The notes beneath the pieces were generated by a model. It worked only from the letters and a program-made list of their open reading frames with translations. It searched no databases and was not told the DNA's origin. A stretch of 64,000 bases of DNA from NCBI GenBank assembly GCA_016927855.1, contig JAFGLV010000037.1, forward strand, positions 62,001 to 126,000, in the 5' to 3' direction. Every line of letters begins with the position of its first letter. Position 1 is the first letter of the stretch. This document shows, piece after piece, positions 41,559-51,731 of the stretch. The stretch comes from Sedimentisphaerales bacterium. GTDB taxonomy: Bacteria > Planctomycetota > Phycisphaerae > Sedimentisphaerales > Anaerobacaceae. A program made the translations under genes and the position numbers.

Positions 41559-43526
41559 ATGGGTCTTGCGATCAGTCGTACGTTGTCTTGCCTCGTTTTA
41601 TCGGCCCTGGTGCTGGTTCAGCCGTCACGCGTAGCCGCTGGGCCTACGACCGACAGCAAAGATATCGCCGAGATGGACATCGAGGAGCTTCTCGACGTCG
41701 AAATCTCGGTCGCGTCGAAGAAAGACGAACCGTTGACCGAGGCGCCTTCGGTGGTTTCGGTGGTCGGGCGGGACGAATTCACCGTCTTCGGCGATCGGGA
41801 CCTGCGTCAGCTCCTGCAACGCCAGCCCAGTATCTACACGCGACACTCGTTCGTTTATTCCGATAACCTGGCCGGCTTTCGCGGGGACATGGTCACACAC
41901 GCAGAAATGCACACCCTCGTGCTCTTCAACGGCCGGCCCATCCGAGAGAGCGCCCAGAGCCATAATGTCAACATGTATTCGACCTTTCCGTTGACGGCGC
42001 TGGAGAGCATCGAGCTGGTGCGCGGCCCAGGCTCGGTGTTATATGGAAGCAACGCTTTCACCGGCGTGGTCAACCTGAAGTCCCGACCGATTCCGGAGCA
42101 GCATGAGTTTGCTGTCACCGCCGCGGCAGGAAGCTACGAGGATTTCGAGACGACGATCTCAGCCGGCGGGCGGTCCGGCGACCTCGGGTATGTCGCAGAC
42201 GTACGCGCCGCCAGTCAGCGCGGGTTCACCTACCGCCTCGCGGATCAGGCCGGCGTCTACGGCGAGCACAACCAATTCGATCGGAGCGTCTCGGCCGCAG
42301 CCCACCTGGATTACCAGCGCTTCACCCTCGACGTCTTCGCGTCCGATCTCGACGCCTTCGCCCTGGGGGTCTTCCCGTTCTGGTCCAATCCGCATCACTC
42401 GATCGACAACAAGAAGTTGTTCCTAAACGCAGGCTACCGCCTCCCCTTGCACGAACGCATGACCCTGGAGTTCAACGCGACCTACAATCTCCAAGAAAAC
42501 AGCCTGTCCAGCCCGGACCCGGCCATGATCGGCACCAACACGTCCGACCTCCTCGGCGAGGTGACCCTGTTGGCCAATCCGCTGGACAATCTGAACCTCG
42601 TCGTCGGCGGCCTGCAGGAGTACCGCACGAATTACTCGCCCGGAGCCGATCTCTTTCAATCCATCCCTCCCTACCACTACTCACCTGCGAGCGTCTACGC
42701 CCAGGCCGACTATTCGTTCAACAAGGTCGTCAAGGTCGTCGCCGGCACCCAATGGAATGAATCGTCGCAGGGGTATTCGGGCTTCGTGAATCGGTATGGA
42801 CTCATTCTGACACCGAGGAAGAAGTGGGGATTGAAGCTCCTGTGCGGCGAAGCCTTCCGAGCGCCGGTCACACTGGAGACGGACCTCTTCGACCCACGAG
42901 GCCTGGTCGGCAATAAGAACCTGAGACCCGAGACGATCACCACCTACGACGCGCAACTGTTCTACAGCGACAACCAGGTCTTTGCGGCCGTCACCTACTT
43001 CAACAGCGAAATCGAAGATCTCATCATCTACGACACGAGCGTCACTCCGATGTCGTACATGAACGGGGGACGCCAGACGTTCGACGGCATCGAATTCGAG
43101 ACCAAGTACTTCCTCACGCCGGACTGCTACCTGCTGGGCTCGTTCATGCACCAGGACAACGAGACCGACGCCGGCTTGAATCCTACCGTCGCGCCCAACA
43201 ACATGGCCAAGCTTGGGCTGGCGTATACCTGGGAGGGAGGCAGCGCCGCGCTGTCCTACGTCTTCTTCGGCGATCCGCCGGACATTCCCTCAGCGGTAAT
43301 GGTCAACCCTGCGCCTGAGCCGCTGCACCTGCTGTCGCTGAACGTCCGCCTGGACGCCTCGAGGTGGATGGGCCTGGAGAAAGAACGTGCGATTCTGACC
43401 CTCCGTGCCGAGAACGTCCTCAACCAGGAAGTGTACGTGCCGACCTTTGCGTATACCGGCGCGCCGAACTCCTTCCCTTACGGCCCGGGCCTCACGATCT
43501 ATGCCGGATTGACCTATAACTTCTGA
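41559..43526 (+). CDS. TonB-dependent receptor (first of a tandem pair)
   Basis: A 655-aa outer-membrane receptor that would import oligosaccharide or another ligand with TonB energy. Signal peptide about 1-27. The plug domain (about 35-170) opens with MDIEELLDVEISVASKK and EAPSVVSVVGRDE, then LVLFNGRPI and the ELVRGPGSVLYGSNAFTGVVNL signature. A 22-strand-like barrel follows, ending YNF, the C-terminal aromatic. It is of the BtuB-like type with no SusC extension, and no SusD gene is adjacent. AGGTGAACAG precedes the ATG. The leader (41281-41558) contains a GC hairpin (41487-41509). Confidence 0.92.
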   Translation: MGLAISRTLSCLVLSALVLVQPSRVAAGPTTDSKDIAEMDIEELLDVEISVASKKDEPLTEAPSVVSVVGRDEFTVFGDRDLRQLLQRQPSIYTRHSFVYSDNLAGFRGDMVTHAEMHTLVLFNGRPIRESAQSHNVNMYSTFPLTALESIELVRGPGSVLYGSNAFTGVVNLKSRPIPEQHEFAVTAAAGSYEDFETTISAGGRSGDLGYVADVRAASQRGFTYRLADQAGVYGEHNQFDRSVSAAAHLDYQRFTLDVFASDLDAFALGVFPFWSNPHHSIDNKKLFLNAGYRLPLHERMTLEFNATYNLQENSLSSPDPAMIGTNTSDLLGEVTLLANPLDNLNLVVGGLQEYRTNYSPGADLFQSIPPYHYSPASVYAQADYSFNKVVKVVAGTQWNESSQGYSGFVNRYGLILTPRKKWGLKLLCGEAFRAPVTLETDLFDPRGLVGNKNLRPETITTYDAQLFYSDNQVFAAVTYFNSEIEDLIIYDTSVTPMSYMNGGRQTFDGIEFETKYFLTPDCYLLGSFMHQDNETDAGLNPTVAPNNMAKLGLAYTWEGGSAALSYVFFGDPPDIPSAVMVNPAPEPLHLLSLNVRLDASRWMGLEKERAILTLRAENVLNQEVYVPTFAYTGAPNSFPYGPGLTIYAGLTYNF

Positions 43527-43690
43527 CCCCTGCCTGCCGCCGACGATCCGTTGCGGGCTAAAGGCGCGGCGCTCTTACGTCGATAGCGAGCATGGCGTCA
43601 CAGGCCGACAGCGGCCGTACCGGGCATGTCGCGGCCTTCTCCGTCGCGGCGCTCGCAGACGTGCTATATCAAGAAGCAGAAGGTGAACGA

Positions 43691-45646
43691 ATGAACCTCA
43701 GCCCAAAACAGAGATACGCATACCTGCTCATTGGCGTGCTGATGCCGACTCTCCCTGCTATCGCCGCCCTCGATACCGACGATATTGCGAACATGGACAT
43801 CGAGGAACTCCTCAACGTCGAGATCTCGGTGGCATCGAAGAAGGCCGAGCCCCTGACCGAGGCGCCGGGAATCGTGTCGGTCATTCCCACAGACGAGATA
43901 ACGCTTTACGGAGACAGGAACCTGCACCAGCTCTTGCAGCGTCAGGCCAGCGTCTACACGCGTGGCTCCTACATGTACCCGAACAACCTGGCCTCCTTTC
44001 GCGGCGACATGCCAACACACCTGGATATTCACACCCTGATCCTGCTCAACGGCCGTCCCATCCGGGAGAGCGGCTTCGGCGGCGTCAATTTTCCTGTCTA
44101 CATGGCGTTTCCCATGACGGCGCTCGACAGCGTCGAACTGATTCGCGGACCGGGTTCGGTCCTCTACGGCACGAATGCCTTCACCGGCGTGGTCAATCTC
44201 CGGTCTCGACGTGTCCCGAAGGAGACGCAGGTTTCGGTCGCCGCTCTGGGAGGCAGCTATGGGTACCACGATGCCACGGTCTCGCTGGGCGGCCGGTCCG
44301 GCGCCCTTGGATACGTCACCGACGTACGTGTCGCCGGTCAGGACGGATATGCCTATGCCCTGACGGACGGCCAAGGAGTCTTCGGCTCGCGGCACGACGA
44401 GAACCGCAATGTTTCGGCGACAACGCACCTGGAGTACCGCGGATTCACCTTCGACGCCTTCGCGACGGATCTGGAGGCTTTTCATCTAGGTCCCCTTCCG
44501 TGGTGGTCCCTTCCTTACCACGAGTACGGCGTTAGGAAGCTATTTGCCAATGCCGGCTATCGGGCCCCATTGGGCGATCGAACGACCCTGGAGCTGAACC
44601 TCACCTACAACCTCCACGAGAATCGCTTTGCGAATACGACACAAACCGTCGGCCTCAACAGCTCGGACGTGCTGGGCGAAGTGACCCTCTTCACGAATCC
44701 CATAGACCACCTGAACGTCACCCTCGGATACCTGCAAGAGTGTCGAACGAACTACAGACCTGATGACGACTACTATCAATCCATCCCGGCATACCGTCAT
44801 CGGCCCCGGAGCGCCTACGCCCAGGCCGACTACAAGATAGGGAAGTCTGTCAAGCTCATCGCCGGTACACAGTGGAACGACTCCTCACAGGATTACGAAG
44901 ATCTGGTTTCTCGGTACGGCGTGATCTTCACCCCCTTGGACAAGTGGGGACTCAAGCTCCTGCGAGGTGAAGCCTTCCGAGGTCCCTTCGCCCTTGAGAC
45001 GGACGTCTATGACATTCCGATTCTCGTCGGCAATAAGAACCTGAAGCCTGAGACAATCACCACCTACGACGCACAACTCTTCTACACGGACGAGAAGACT
45101 CGCGCGGCCGTTACGTACTTCAACAGCACCATCGACCAGCTCATCATTCGCGACACGAGCGTCAACCCGGCGTCGTTCACAAACGGGGGGCAGCAGGCGT
45201 TCGAGGGAATGGAGTTCGAGATCAAGCACTCTCTGACAGCGCATTGGCAGGTGCTTGGCTCAGCGATGCACCAGAACAACAAACAGACCTCTGATCTCAA
45301 TCCCAGTACCGCTCCCGATTATATGGTCAAGGTGGGGACCGGATATACCTGGGACTGGGGGACGGCCGCGCTCGCCTACACTCACTTCGGCAAACCACCC
45401 CGCTTGGCCTCTGAGGTCGTCGTCAATCCCGAGCCTGAGGCGCTGAACCTCGTATCCCTCAACGTCCGCTTCGACATGGCCCATTGGTCTGGCGGACCGA
45501 AAGGCCGCTCGATCCTGACGCTAAGGGTCGAGAACCTCCTTGACGAAGACATCTGGGTGCCGGACTTCAACCGGGGAGGAAATCCGAACTCGTTGCCCGA
45601 TGGCCCGGGCATGACCGCGTACGCCGGGCTGACCCTGACCTTCTGA
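43691..45646 (+). CDS. TonB-dependent receptor (second of a tandem pair)
   Basis: The 651-aa protein is a close paralogue of the receptor at 41559: same N-terminus (MDIEELLNVEISVASKK), plug (LILLNGRPIRES, ELIRGPGSVLYGTNAFTGVV) and barrel (WGLKLLRGEAFRGP, GNKNLKPETITTYDAQLFY), ending LTLTF. The frame opens at 43592, but the AGGTGAACGA site identical to that of its twin sits before ATG 43691. The 164-bp gap holds no other gene. It ends 18 nt from the convergent GH106 gene. The duplication suggests diversified ligand range. Confidence 0.92.
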   Translation: MNLSPKQRYAYLLIGVLMPTLPAIAALDTDDIANMDIEELLNVEISVASKKAEPLTEAPGIVSVIPTDEITLYGDRNLHQLLQRQASVYTRGSYMYPNNLASFRGDMPTHLDIHTLILLNGRPIRESGFGGVNFPVYMAFPMTALDSVELIRGPGSVLYGTNAFTGVVNLRSRRVPKETQVSVAALGGSYGYHDATVSLGGRSGALGYVTDVRVAGQDGYAYALTDGQGVFGSRHDENRNVSATTHLEYRGFTFDAFATDLEAFHLGPLPWWSLPYHEYGVRKLFANAGYRAPLGDRTTLELNLTYNLHENRFANTTQTVGLNSSDVLGEVTLFTNPIDHLNVTLGYLQECRTNYRPDDDYYQSIPAYRHRPRSAYAQADYKIGKSVKLIAGTQWNDSSQDYEDLVSRYGVIFTPLDKWGLKLLRGEAFRGPFALETDVYDIPILVGNKNLKPETITTYDAQLFYTDEKTRAAVTYFNSTIDQLIIRDTSVNPASFTNGGQQAFEGMEFEIKHSLTAHWQVLGSAMHQNNKQTSDLNPSTAPDYMVKVGTGYTWDWGTAALAYTHFGKPPRLASEVVVNPEPEALNLVSLNVRFDMAHWSGGPKGRSILTLRVENLLDEDIWVPDFNRGGNPNSLPDGPGMTAYAGLTLTF

Positions 45647-45664
45647 CCTGCGGCAGCCGTCGGT

Positions 45665-48541
45665 CTAATCCTTGAAGCTCATGCGTTCGAGCGGCGTCAG
45701 CGTCACCGGCCCGAGCAGGCCGGACGCTCGCGGAGACCATCGAGAAGCATCGAACAGACCGTCGGGCCCGCGATTCTCCGCGCGGCGGGCGGGGAAATTG
45801 ACGTTGTAGAACCTCTTGTAGTCCACGCCGCGCCGGTCCAGCTCGGCGATGCGGTTGGCCATCAGGTTGGAGACTTCCACCTCCAGCGTATTCTGTGCCT
45901 GCATCAGGCCGCCCGGAATCGTGACACGATAAGGCGGTCCGATCAGCGTGCCCAGGTCCCGGCCGTTCAGCCTGGCCCGCGCGCTTTCGCAGACGCCGCC
46001 CAGATCAAGCTGCCAGCCGGCGGGACTGCCTTCGGGCCTGGCAAAGGAGATCGAGTATCTGACCGTACCTGAAAACCTCTTGAGAGCCTCCGGCCCATAG
46101 TCCGTCCAGGAACCCAACGTTGCTATCTCGAAGGCAGGCGGCAACGCCGGTCCGCCTTCCAGAGCAGCGACTTTCCACGTGCCCTCGATTTGTTCGCCCG
46201 ATCCGACTGGCTCGAAGTAATCCCATGTCGAGCCGTTCACTGCGGCGACGAAGGTCTTGAGCACGCAGGCCTCTCCCGGCGCCAGTTGCAGGTAGACTTC
46301 GGTGATATCATCCCCGACCCGTCGAACTGCACCGAGTCCTCTCCTTCCGTTCATAGGATCGTAAATGGCGACAGACGACGCTTGCACGCGGATCGGGACC
46401 CACCCATCGAGCGGATCGTCACCGCTGTGGTGAACGTAGTAGAACGTCCCACGGTCCAGCGTGCGGCGCACGAACGAAAGTCCCTGTCCGACCATCGGCT
46501 CGCGTTTGACGCCGGCAGCGGCAAGCAAAGACTCCAAGTCAGCACCGACGAGGACTCTGCCCCTGCCAACGGCGGCGCTGCGCACGGCCGAGTCGGATAT
46601 CGTCGTGAAACGAAGCGAAGCTGCAATCGCCTGAAACGCCACGCGTCGTCCGTCGAGGTTCGCCCACCCGGGGACATCGCCGGGCGGTTCGCCTTGCACG
46701 AGAATCGTGGCCCCCTGTCGGGCTAAATCCACCAGCTTGGTGAAAGTGGAGAGCGGCATGTGCTCTGTGCGAGGTACCACCACAGTCCTGTATGAAGCAC
46801 CGCCTGTAGCGAGGGCGCCGCCGCGATACTCGACGTTCGCCAGTTGCCGATCCGAAATGAAATCGAAGGTGTAGCCTGCCTGGCGCAAGGTCTGGCCGGT
46901 CTCGGCCGCGGAGCCGACCATCGACGCGCGGAAGTGCGGCATCATGGTTCGCCCCGGGCGCGACCACTCGTCGTAGATCGGGAAGTACACCAGAATGTCG
47001 TTGTCAGGCTTGCCGGCCTGGAGGAACGACTGACAGCGCGTGACGTATTGGTTCAACGCCGCGAAGTCGCGCCAAAGCGAGTTCGTCGGTCCGAAATGTA
47101 CTGACGCGTAGAACATCCAGCCCGGCCAGTCTTCACCCGGCGGCGAGAAGGTCGTGCCGTGATAGCAGACGTGGTTGACGCCGCCCAGGAAGTAGCGATC
47201 GACCCAGCGCTTCGCCTCCGCGAGCGTACCGAGGAAGTGCTCGTCCATCCAAGTCGCGGCTTCACAAGACGTCAGTTGCTTTCCGGTGACATGAGCCGCC
47301 GACGAAGCGATCTTGAAACCGAGGATGTCCGAGCCCTCCGTTTCCGGTATGCCGCTGGCCGCGTACAGGTCCAGCAGATTGGCCGGCGCGCCGTGCGCCT
47401 GGTTGCGCGTCGTAGCGCCCTGGCTCTCGGCCCAGCGGCGCCAGGGAATGGTAAACTCATCGAGCAGCAAGTCCGAAATCGTCTCACGATAGTCACACAG
47501 GACCCGCGCGTTCTTCTCCGATGTATCGGCGCCGAACAACGCCGGAAGATGGGCGCGGAGATCGTAGCCGCGACGTTTCCCGAACTGCTCGAAGAATGCG
47601 GGCGTCCAGTTCGACTCGCCCGAGGCGTCATCGACCTCGTAGGAGTCGTTGAAATAGGCCCGCAACGAGCCGATATCGTGACCGGCGTAAGCGCGATCGA
47701 ACTTGCTCAGGTAGCGAGTGAGGACCTCGCGCGAGAAATGATCGATCACGTTGCCCTCACCGCCCGGACCGGCGCGTTCGACCATCTTGCCATGCCAGCC
47801 CTGAAAGAGCGCGTACAATGTCCACCTCCCCTGCGGCGCCGTCCAGTCGAGCCGGCCGTCGGCACCAACCTGGTCGGTCAAATCGAGCGTCTGTCCTTCA
47901 TCCGAATAGGCCATCAACGTCTGCAAGAGCAACGGCTTCTCAAAGCGCACCTGCTCTAAGGCCAACGATTGAAGGTCTTCGTTGGCGCTGATCGGCTCGA
48001 CGAGCTCACCGATGCTCAGGCGACGTCCGATCGCGCGCACCATGGGCCTCTGCACATAGACAACAGGTTCGCTGAGGCGCGCGCCGCCCTGGAGCGTGAA
48101 CGTCCTGTAAACGGCGTTCTTGCACGCATCCTCGGCGCCAACCCACGGTCCACCGAACGGCCAGCCGTTACCGGTGGCCATGTCGATCCCCATATCGAGC
48201 CGCTCGGCCTCGGCCAACGTGAACTCCAGCATCTCCATCCACTGTGGCGTCAGGTAGTCGAGGAAGCGCTCTTCGTAGCCTCTGACCCCATAGATGGGAG
48301 TGATCTCCAGGCCGCCAAGTCCGGCGTGGGCGTACTTCGCCATCGCGGCCCGCAGGTCGCTTTCGTTGACGATACTGCCCATCCACCACCAGCGGCTCCA
48401 AGGCTTGGTCTGGCAAGTAACCGGCGGCCACTCGAACTGGGTCGGGGCAGGCTCACTCGCACAGCCAACATTGACCAGCGCTAGGACCAGGACGACAAGA
48501 ATCGTTCCACCCATCCCCGAGCGGCGGTTTTCTCTGATCAT
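45665..48541 (-). CDS. GH106 alpha-L-rhamnosidase, secreted (possible lipoprotein)
   Basis: The 958-aa protein shows GH106 hallmarks: WSRWWWMGSIV, GLGGLEITPIYGVRGYE, LDMGIDMATGNGWPFGGPWVG, WTAPQGRWTLYALFQGW, CEAATWMDEHFLG (catalytic region) and a C-terminal sandwich with ARARLNGRDLGTLIGPPY and LEVEVSNLMANRI. It removes terminal alpha-L-rhamnose from rhamnogalacturonan. The N-terminus has a hydrophobic stretch ending VNVGC, a poor lipobox (Asn at -3), so lipidation is uncertain. ATG at 48541, preceded by GGAAGG. First of a leftward run of enzymes and convergent with the second TonB receptor. Confidence 0.9.
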   Translation of the reverse strand: MIRENRRSGMGGTILVVLVLALVNVGCASEPAPTQFEWPPVTCQTKPWSRWWWMGSIVNESDLRAAMAKYAHAGLGGLEITPIYGVRGYEERFLDYLTPQWMEMLEFTLAEAERLDMGIDMATGNGWPFGGPWVGAEDACKNAVYRTFTLQGGARLSEPVVYVQRPMVRAIGRRLSIGELVEPISANEDLQSLALEQVRFEKPLLLQTLMAYSDEGQTLDLTDQVGADGRLDWTAPQGRWTLYALFQGWHGKMVERAGPGGEGNVIDHFSREVLTRYLSKFDRAYAGHDIGSLRAYFNDSYEVDDASGESNWTPAFFEQFGKRRGYDLRAHLPALFGADTSEKNARVLCDYRETISDLLLDEFTIPWRRWAESQGATTRNQAHGAPANLLDLYAASGIPETEGSDILGFKIASSAAHVTGKQLTSCEAATWMDEHFLGTLAEAKRWVDRYFLGGVNHVCYHGTTFSPPGEDWPGWMFYASVHFGPTNSLWRDFAALNQYVTRCQSFLQAGKPDNDILVYFPIYDEWSRPGRTMMPHFRASMVGSAAETGQTLRQAGYTFDFISDRQLANVEYRGGALATGGASYRTVVVPRTEHMPLSTFTKLVDLARQGATILVQGEPPGDVPGWANLDGRRVAFQAIAASLRFTTISDSAVRSAAVGRGRVLVGADLESLLAAAGVKREPMVGQGLSFVRRTLDRGTFYYVHHSGDDPLDGWVPIRVQASSVAIYDPMNGRRGLGAVRRVGDDITEVYLQLAPGEACVLKTFVAAVNGSTWDYFEPVGSGEQIEGTWKVAALEGGPALPPAFEIATLGSWTDYGPEALKRFSGTVRYSISFARPEGSPAGWQLDLGGVCESARARLNGRDLGTLIGPPYRVTIPGGLMQAQNTLEVEVSNLMANRIAELDRRGVDYKRFYNVNFPARRAENRGPDGLFDASRWSPRASGLLGPVTLTPLERMSFKD

Positions 48542-48558
48542 GTGTCCTTCCCATTCTC

Positions 48559-51366
48559 CTATTTGCTCTTGAGGATTTCTTTGCCATCTCGCAGCACGCT
48601 GATGCGCGTCCGGCTATCCCTTCCGCCAGTGAATTCGAGCGTATCGGTCTGGTCCCGCCATTTGAGTGTCACCGTGCCGGCCTCTTCGTCGGCCACGATC
48701 GTGGGTATCTCGGCGCCCCAACGGAAGGGAATCAGCAGCAGTCGGAACCTCGCCTCGACGGCGCTGGTCGCGACCCTGGTCCGGCCATCGCTGTTGTCCA
48801 GCTTGCACGTCGACGGGCCTACCTCGGAAATCAACAGCATCGGTGTCCCACGTTGGGCGTCGGCGCTGCCTTCCGCCAAAACCAACACCTCTTCGTCCAG
48901 ACCCGGTACGCGTTGGGTGTTGTGCGCGCCCATCATGCGCCACTCATAGCGATGCGCGCGATCGTCTTTGCGGACGTCGTCAACGACCACCACGTAAGGG
49001 TGGTTGCCGCGGATCAATCCGACCGAGCGAAAGGCAAACTGCACGGGATTGAACTCCGCGCGGAGCGTGGGCACCCAGGGATTGCTCAACGGCTCGGCTT
49101 CGTACGTGATCCGGTAGCGTTGCGTGCCCTTGAGAATCTGCACGACGAAGGGATCGGTTTCGATCTCCCACCGATGGTCGGTGGCGCGCTTCTCGTTCCA
49201 GTCAGCAATTGGCGCGGCCCACACGTAATCATAGGCGTACCGAACATCGGCGGACGCGATAGCGCCTGCTTCGGAGACTTCGGCGCCGAGATAGTGGACC
49301 CGAGGCGGCGCCAGGCCGGTGCCGTCATCCTGCCCGACGTCGTCGATGAACACGATAGACTGTCTGCCTGGGGTCGCGCCAGCCTGGGCGGATCCTTGCT
49401 CTCCGGCCCAGAGCACTCCGTCGGCTTCCAGGTAGAACGAGCCGGCGTCGTGCGGCGCGCGGGCGGCGCCAACGTACAGGTCCGGTCTCGCCTGCATGCT
49501 CACCCAGACCGCGGTGGCCGTGTTGTCGCTACGCGAGGCAAACACGCCGGCCGACGGGTCACTGAAATCCAGCGGCAGGTCCAGGTCGATTCGCGCGACA
49601 CGTCTCCAGCCGGCCGCGTACAGGAAGGCGTGCGACAGATTGGGCTGTGGCTTGCGACCATCGGCGGCACGATACAAATGAGCCAGCAGGAAATCGGCAC
49701 CCGCGTCGTTGGGATACAACGTCTTGAGCACGCCGACTGTCTGGATGCCCAGCGCGCCGGAGGCATAAGAGCCGCGCGGCGGCGTCAGATGGCCGCTGGG
49801 CGAGGCGCATTGGATCTGGGAACGCAGCAGTCTGCGAAGGTGCGGATGGCCGAAGGCATTCTCGCCTCGTCGCGCCATGGCGATCATCGACAGCATTAAC
49901 GTGTCCATGCCTCCGTTGGTATCAGATTCGTACAGCGTACCGGCCGGGCTGATGCCCCACTGGAGAAACGCCTTGACGGTCTCGACGCTGCGATCGTAGA
50001 CCTCGCGATCGAAGCCTTCTTCGCCTTCGATGGCCACGTCTGCCAGGAAAAGAGACAGGTCCTGCGCGACCCTACTCGTGTCCCGGGCACGCAACGACCC
50101 GTCCTGGCCGTAGCCGCAACGTCCCGCGATGGCCTTGGCGATGACCCCGCGCACCAGTGATTTCTCGTCGTCGGTCATCCACCACGCGGCGAAATCGTAG
50201 CACAGACCGAGGTTGGCGCCGCCGATGCACGGGTCGATAACGCACCAGTGGGCGTTGAATACGCAAGGCCTCCTGTTGCAGGCATCTACGCGCGGCACCA
50301 GGAGGCGACAAAGGTTGTAGGTGGCGATGGCTGCCTTCCTGCCCACCTCGCTGTCGCCGGCCAGCAATGAATACAGCGCGATGGTGCTCAGGCCTCGCGT
50401 CACTTGGCCGACCGGTACCGGCGGGATGCCCAGCATCTGGCCCTGAAGGTGGCGGCCCTCGGCGTCCAGTTCGAGGGGCGCCCCGGCGCAAAGGCGGCGG
50501 AACAGGGCGCCGTCGCTGCTGTTAGGATCGAGCCACGTCCTGTTGAGCGAAGCGACGACCTCGCTCCAATACGCCCGGCCGAGGCTTGACGACTGGACAC
50601 GCTGGACGACGGCTGGGATGTCGTCGGGACCGAACAGCACACGCGGATGTACCCCCGCTGGCGGTACTGCCGCGCCCAACGGCCGCGTCACGAAGCCATC
50701 GTTGTCGTAGTCTTTCTTCGAGATCAAAGACCAGTCCATCTCCGGCCCGTCGTATAAGGCCAACTGCTCGGCAGTGAACCGCACATGTTCCTTCCAGTTG
50801 CCCCAGGCACGCAGCGAAGGGATATTCCGCCAAGCCACCGCCGGGTCCGCGAACTTCTCGGGCGTATCGAACAGCGTAACGATCGAGTCGATCAGCTCCG
50901 AATCCGTCAGGGTCATCGGTTTGTCCGTCACGATCACCAGACCGCGCTCATCGCGAAAGACCTTTTTTCCCTTCCGCGACGCCAGATCGCTGATCGAGAC
51001 CATCCCTTTCTTTTCGAGGATCCGGAAGCCGAACCAAGGCAGCCCCTTGATCCCGAAGGCCGACAAGGCGAACCGCTTCGGCACCATGACCTTGTCCTTG
51101 ATGACAACCGCCTCGGTCCACCAGTCCTTGGGGTCGAGCGGGACGCGCTGGCCCTTGATGAACCCGTATCGGCCGCCGGCGAAAACGGCAACGATGGTCT
51201 CCTTGAGCCGAGCCTTGGCCGCGTCCGTGGCCTCGGGGCTGTAGGCGCCCAAGTCACCGTTTTTGGACACGCCGGGTACTTGGGCGCGCAGCCCGGCCCC
51301 ACCGATCGACAAGCCGAAAACCAGCGTGAGGGCTACCGCCGCATGGATGATCGGTATGGATTTCAT
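48559..51366 (-). CDS. Heparinase II/III-like polysaccharide lyase with stalk domain
   Basis: The 935-aa exported protein has a signal peptide about 1-28. Residues about 60-155 look like a stalk / copper-amine-oxidase-N domain (VVIKDKVMVPKRFALSAFG). An (alpha/alpha) toroid (about 230-600, with HWCVIDPCIGGANLG and ESDTNGGMDTLMLSM) precedes a beta-sandwich heparinase II/III-type domain (about 610-930, DLYVGAARAPHDAGSFYLEADGV). Such lyases cleave uronate polysaccharides by beta-elimination; catalytic residues are not placed with confidence. The 51390 ATG would add 8 residues; 51366 follows GGGGGA. Confidence 0.65.
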   Translation of the reverse strand: MKSIPIIHAAVALTLVFGLSIGGAGLRAQVPGVSKNGDLGAYSPEATDAAKARLKETIVAVFAGGRYGFIKGQRVPLDPKDWWTEAVVIKDKVMVPKRFALSAFGIKGLPWFGFRILEKKGMVSISDLASRKGKKVFRDERGLVIVTDKPMTLTDSELIDSIVTLFDTPEKFADPAVAWRNIPSLRAWGNWKEHVRFTAEQLALYDGPEMDWSLISKKDYDNDGFVTRPLGAAVPPAGVHPRVLFGPDDIPAVVQRVQSSSLGRAYWSEVVASLNRTWLDPNSSDGALFRRLCAGAPLELDAEGRHLQGQMLGIPPVPVGQVTRGLSTIALYSLLAGDSEVGRKAAIATYNLCRLLVPRVDACNRRPCVFNAHWCVIDPCIGGANLGLCYDFAAWWMTDDEKSLVRGVIAKAIAGRCGYGQDGSLRARDTSRVAQDLSLFLADVAIEGEEGFDREVYDRSVETVKAFLQWGISPAGTLYESDTNGGMDTLMLSMIAMARRGENAFGHPHLRRLLRSQIQCASPSGHLTPPRGSYASGALGIQTVGVLKTLYPNDAGADFLLAHLYRAADGRKPQPNLSHAFLYAAGWRRVARIDLDLPLDFSDPSAGVFASRSDNTATAVWVSMQARPDLYVGAARAPHDAGSFYLEADGVLWAGEQGSAQAGATPGRQSIVFIDDVGQDDGTGLAPPRVHYLGAEVSEAGAIASADVRYAYDYVWAAPIADWNEKRATDHRWEIETDPFVVQILKGTQRYRITYEAEPLSNPWVPTLRAEFNPVQFAFRSVGLIRGNHPYVVVVDDVRKDDRAHRYEWRMMGAHNTQRVPGLDEEVLVLAEGSADAQRGTPMLLISEVGPSTCKLDNSDGRTRVATSAVEARFRLLLIPFRWGAEIPTIVADEEAGTVTLKWRDQTDTLEFTGGRDSRTRISVLRDGKEILKSK

Positions 51367-51507
51367 GCTTCGTCCCCCGAAGAGACACAATGGCCACGAT
51401 TTTCCGCGCGACCGTCGGCAGCCCTCTTCTCTCGCACCGCCGACGCTCAGCGACCCCCATCATGCCACAATCGCAGCCGTTTGTCGAGGGGTTAACCAAA
51501 AGCGCCG

Positions 51508-51727
51508 CCGGCGAATCGAGGCGATAGAGATCGACTCGGACCTGGCCTTGCGAATCGACGCTGCCGATGTACATGACACGCTCTATGACGATGGCCCGTT
51601 CGTCGTTGAACCAGGTCCAGCCACCATCGGGAACCAGCAGACGCACCTCCGAGGGTCCGAGCTGCATCCCGGTAGCGGCGCCTACTGTCAACAGAGATAT
51701 TGCGACGATTCCACGCCGGACTCGCAT
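51508..51727 (-). pseudogene. Truncated BNR-type (BNR-4-like) secreted protein fragment
   Basis: Immediately after the GH28 stop, an ATG at 51727 (GAGGAG about 10 nt upstream) encodes a signal peptide, then DGGWTWFNDERAIVIERV and YIGSVDSQGQVRVDLYRLD. These match the N-terminal blade of BNR-4 repeat proteins, which normally run about 400 residues. Homology ends near residue 73; the frame then runs on without similarity through 51254 into the next gene. The stretch 51367-51507 holds nothing recognisable. A relic of a larger gene. Confidence 0.65.
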
Positions 51728-51731
51728 GCAA

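Noticed and set aside
41559-45646. SusC/SusD pair
   Set aside because: Both genes are short BtuB-like receptors without the SusC N-terminal extension, and neither neighbour is a SusD-like lipoprotein.
51254-51507. Counting the whole 163-codon BNR-type frame as an intact gene
   Set aside because: Homology to BNR-4 stops near codon 73 and the remainder reads into the start of the heparinase-like gene in a different frame.
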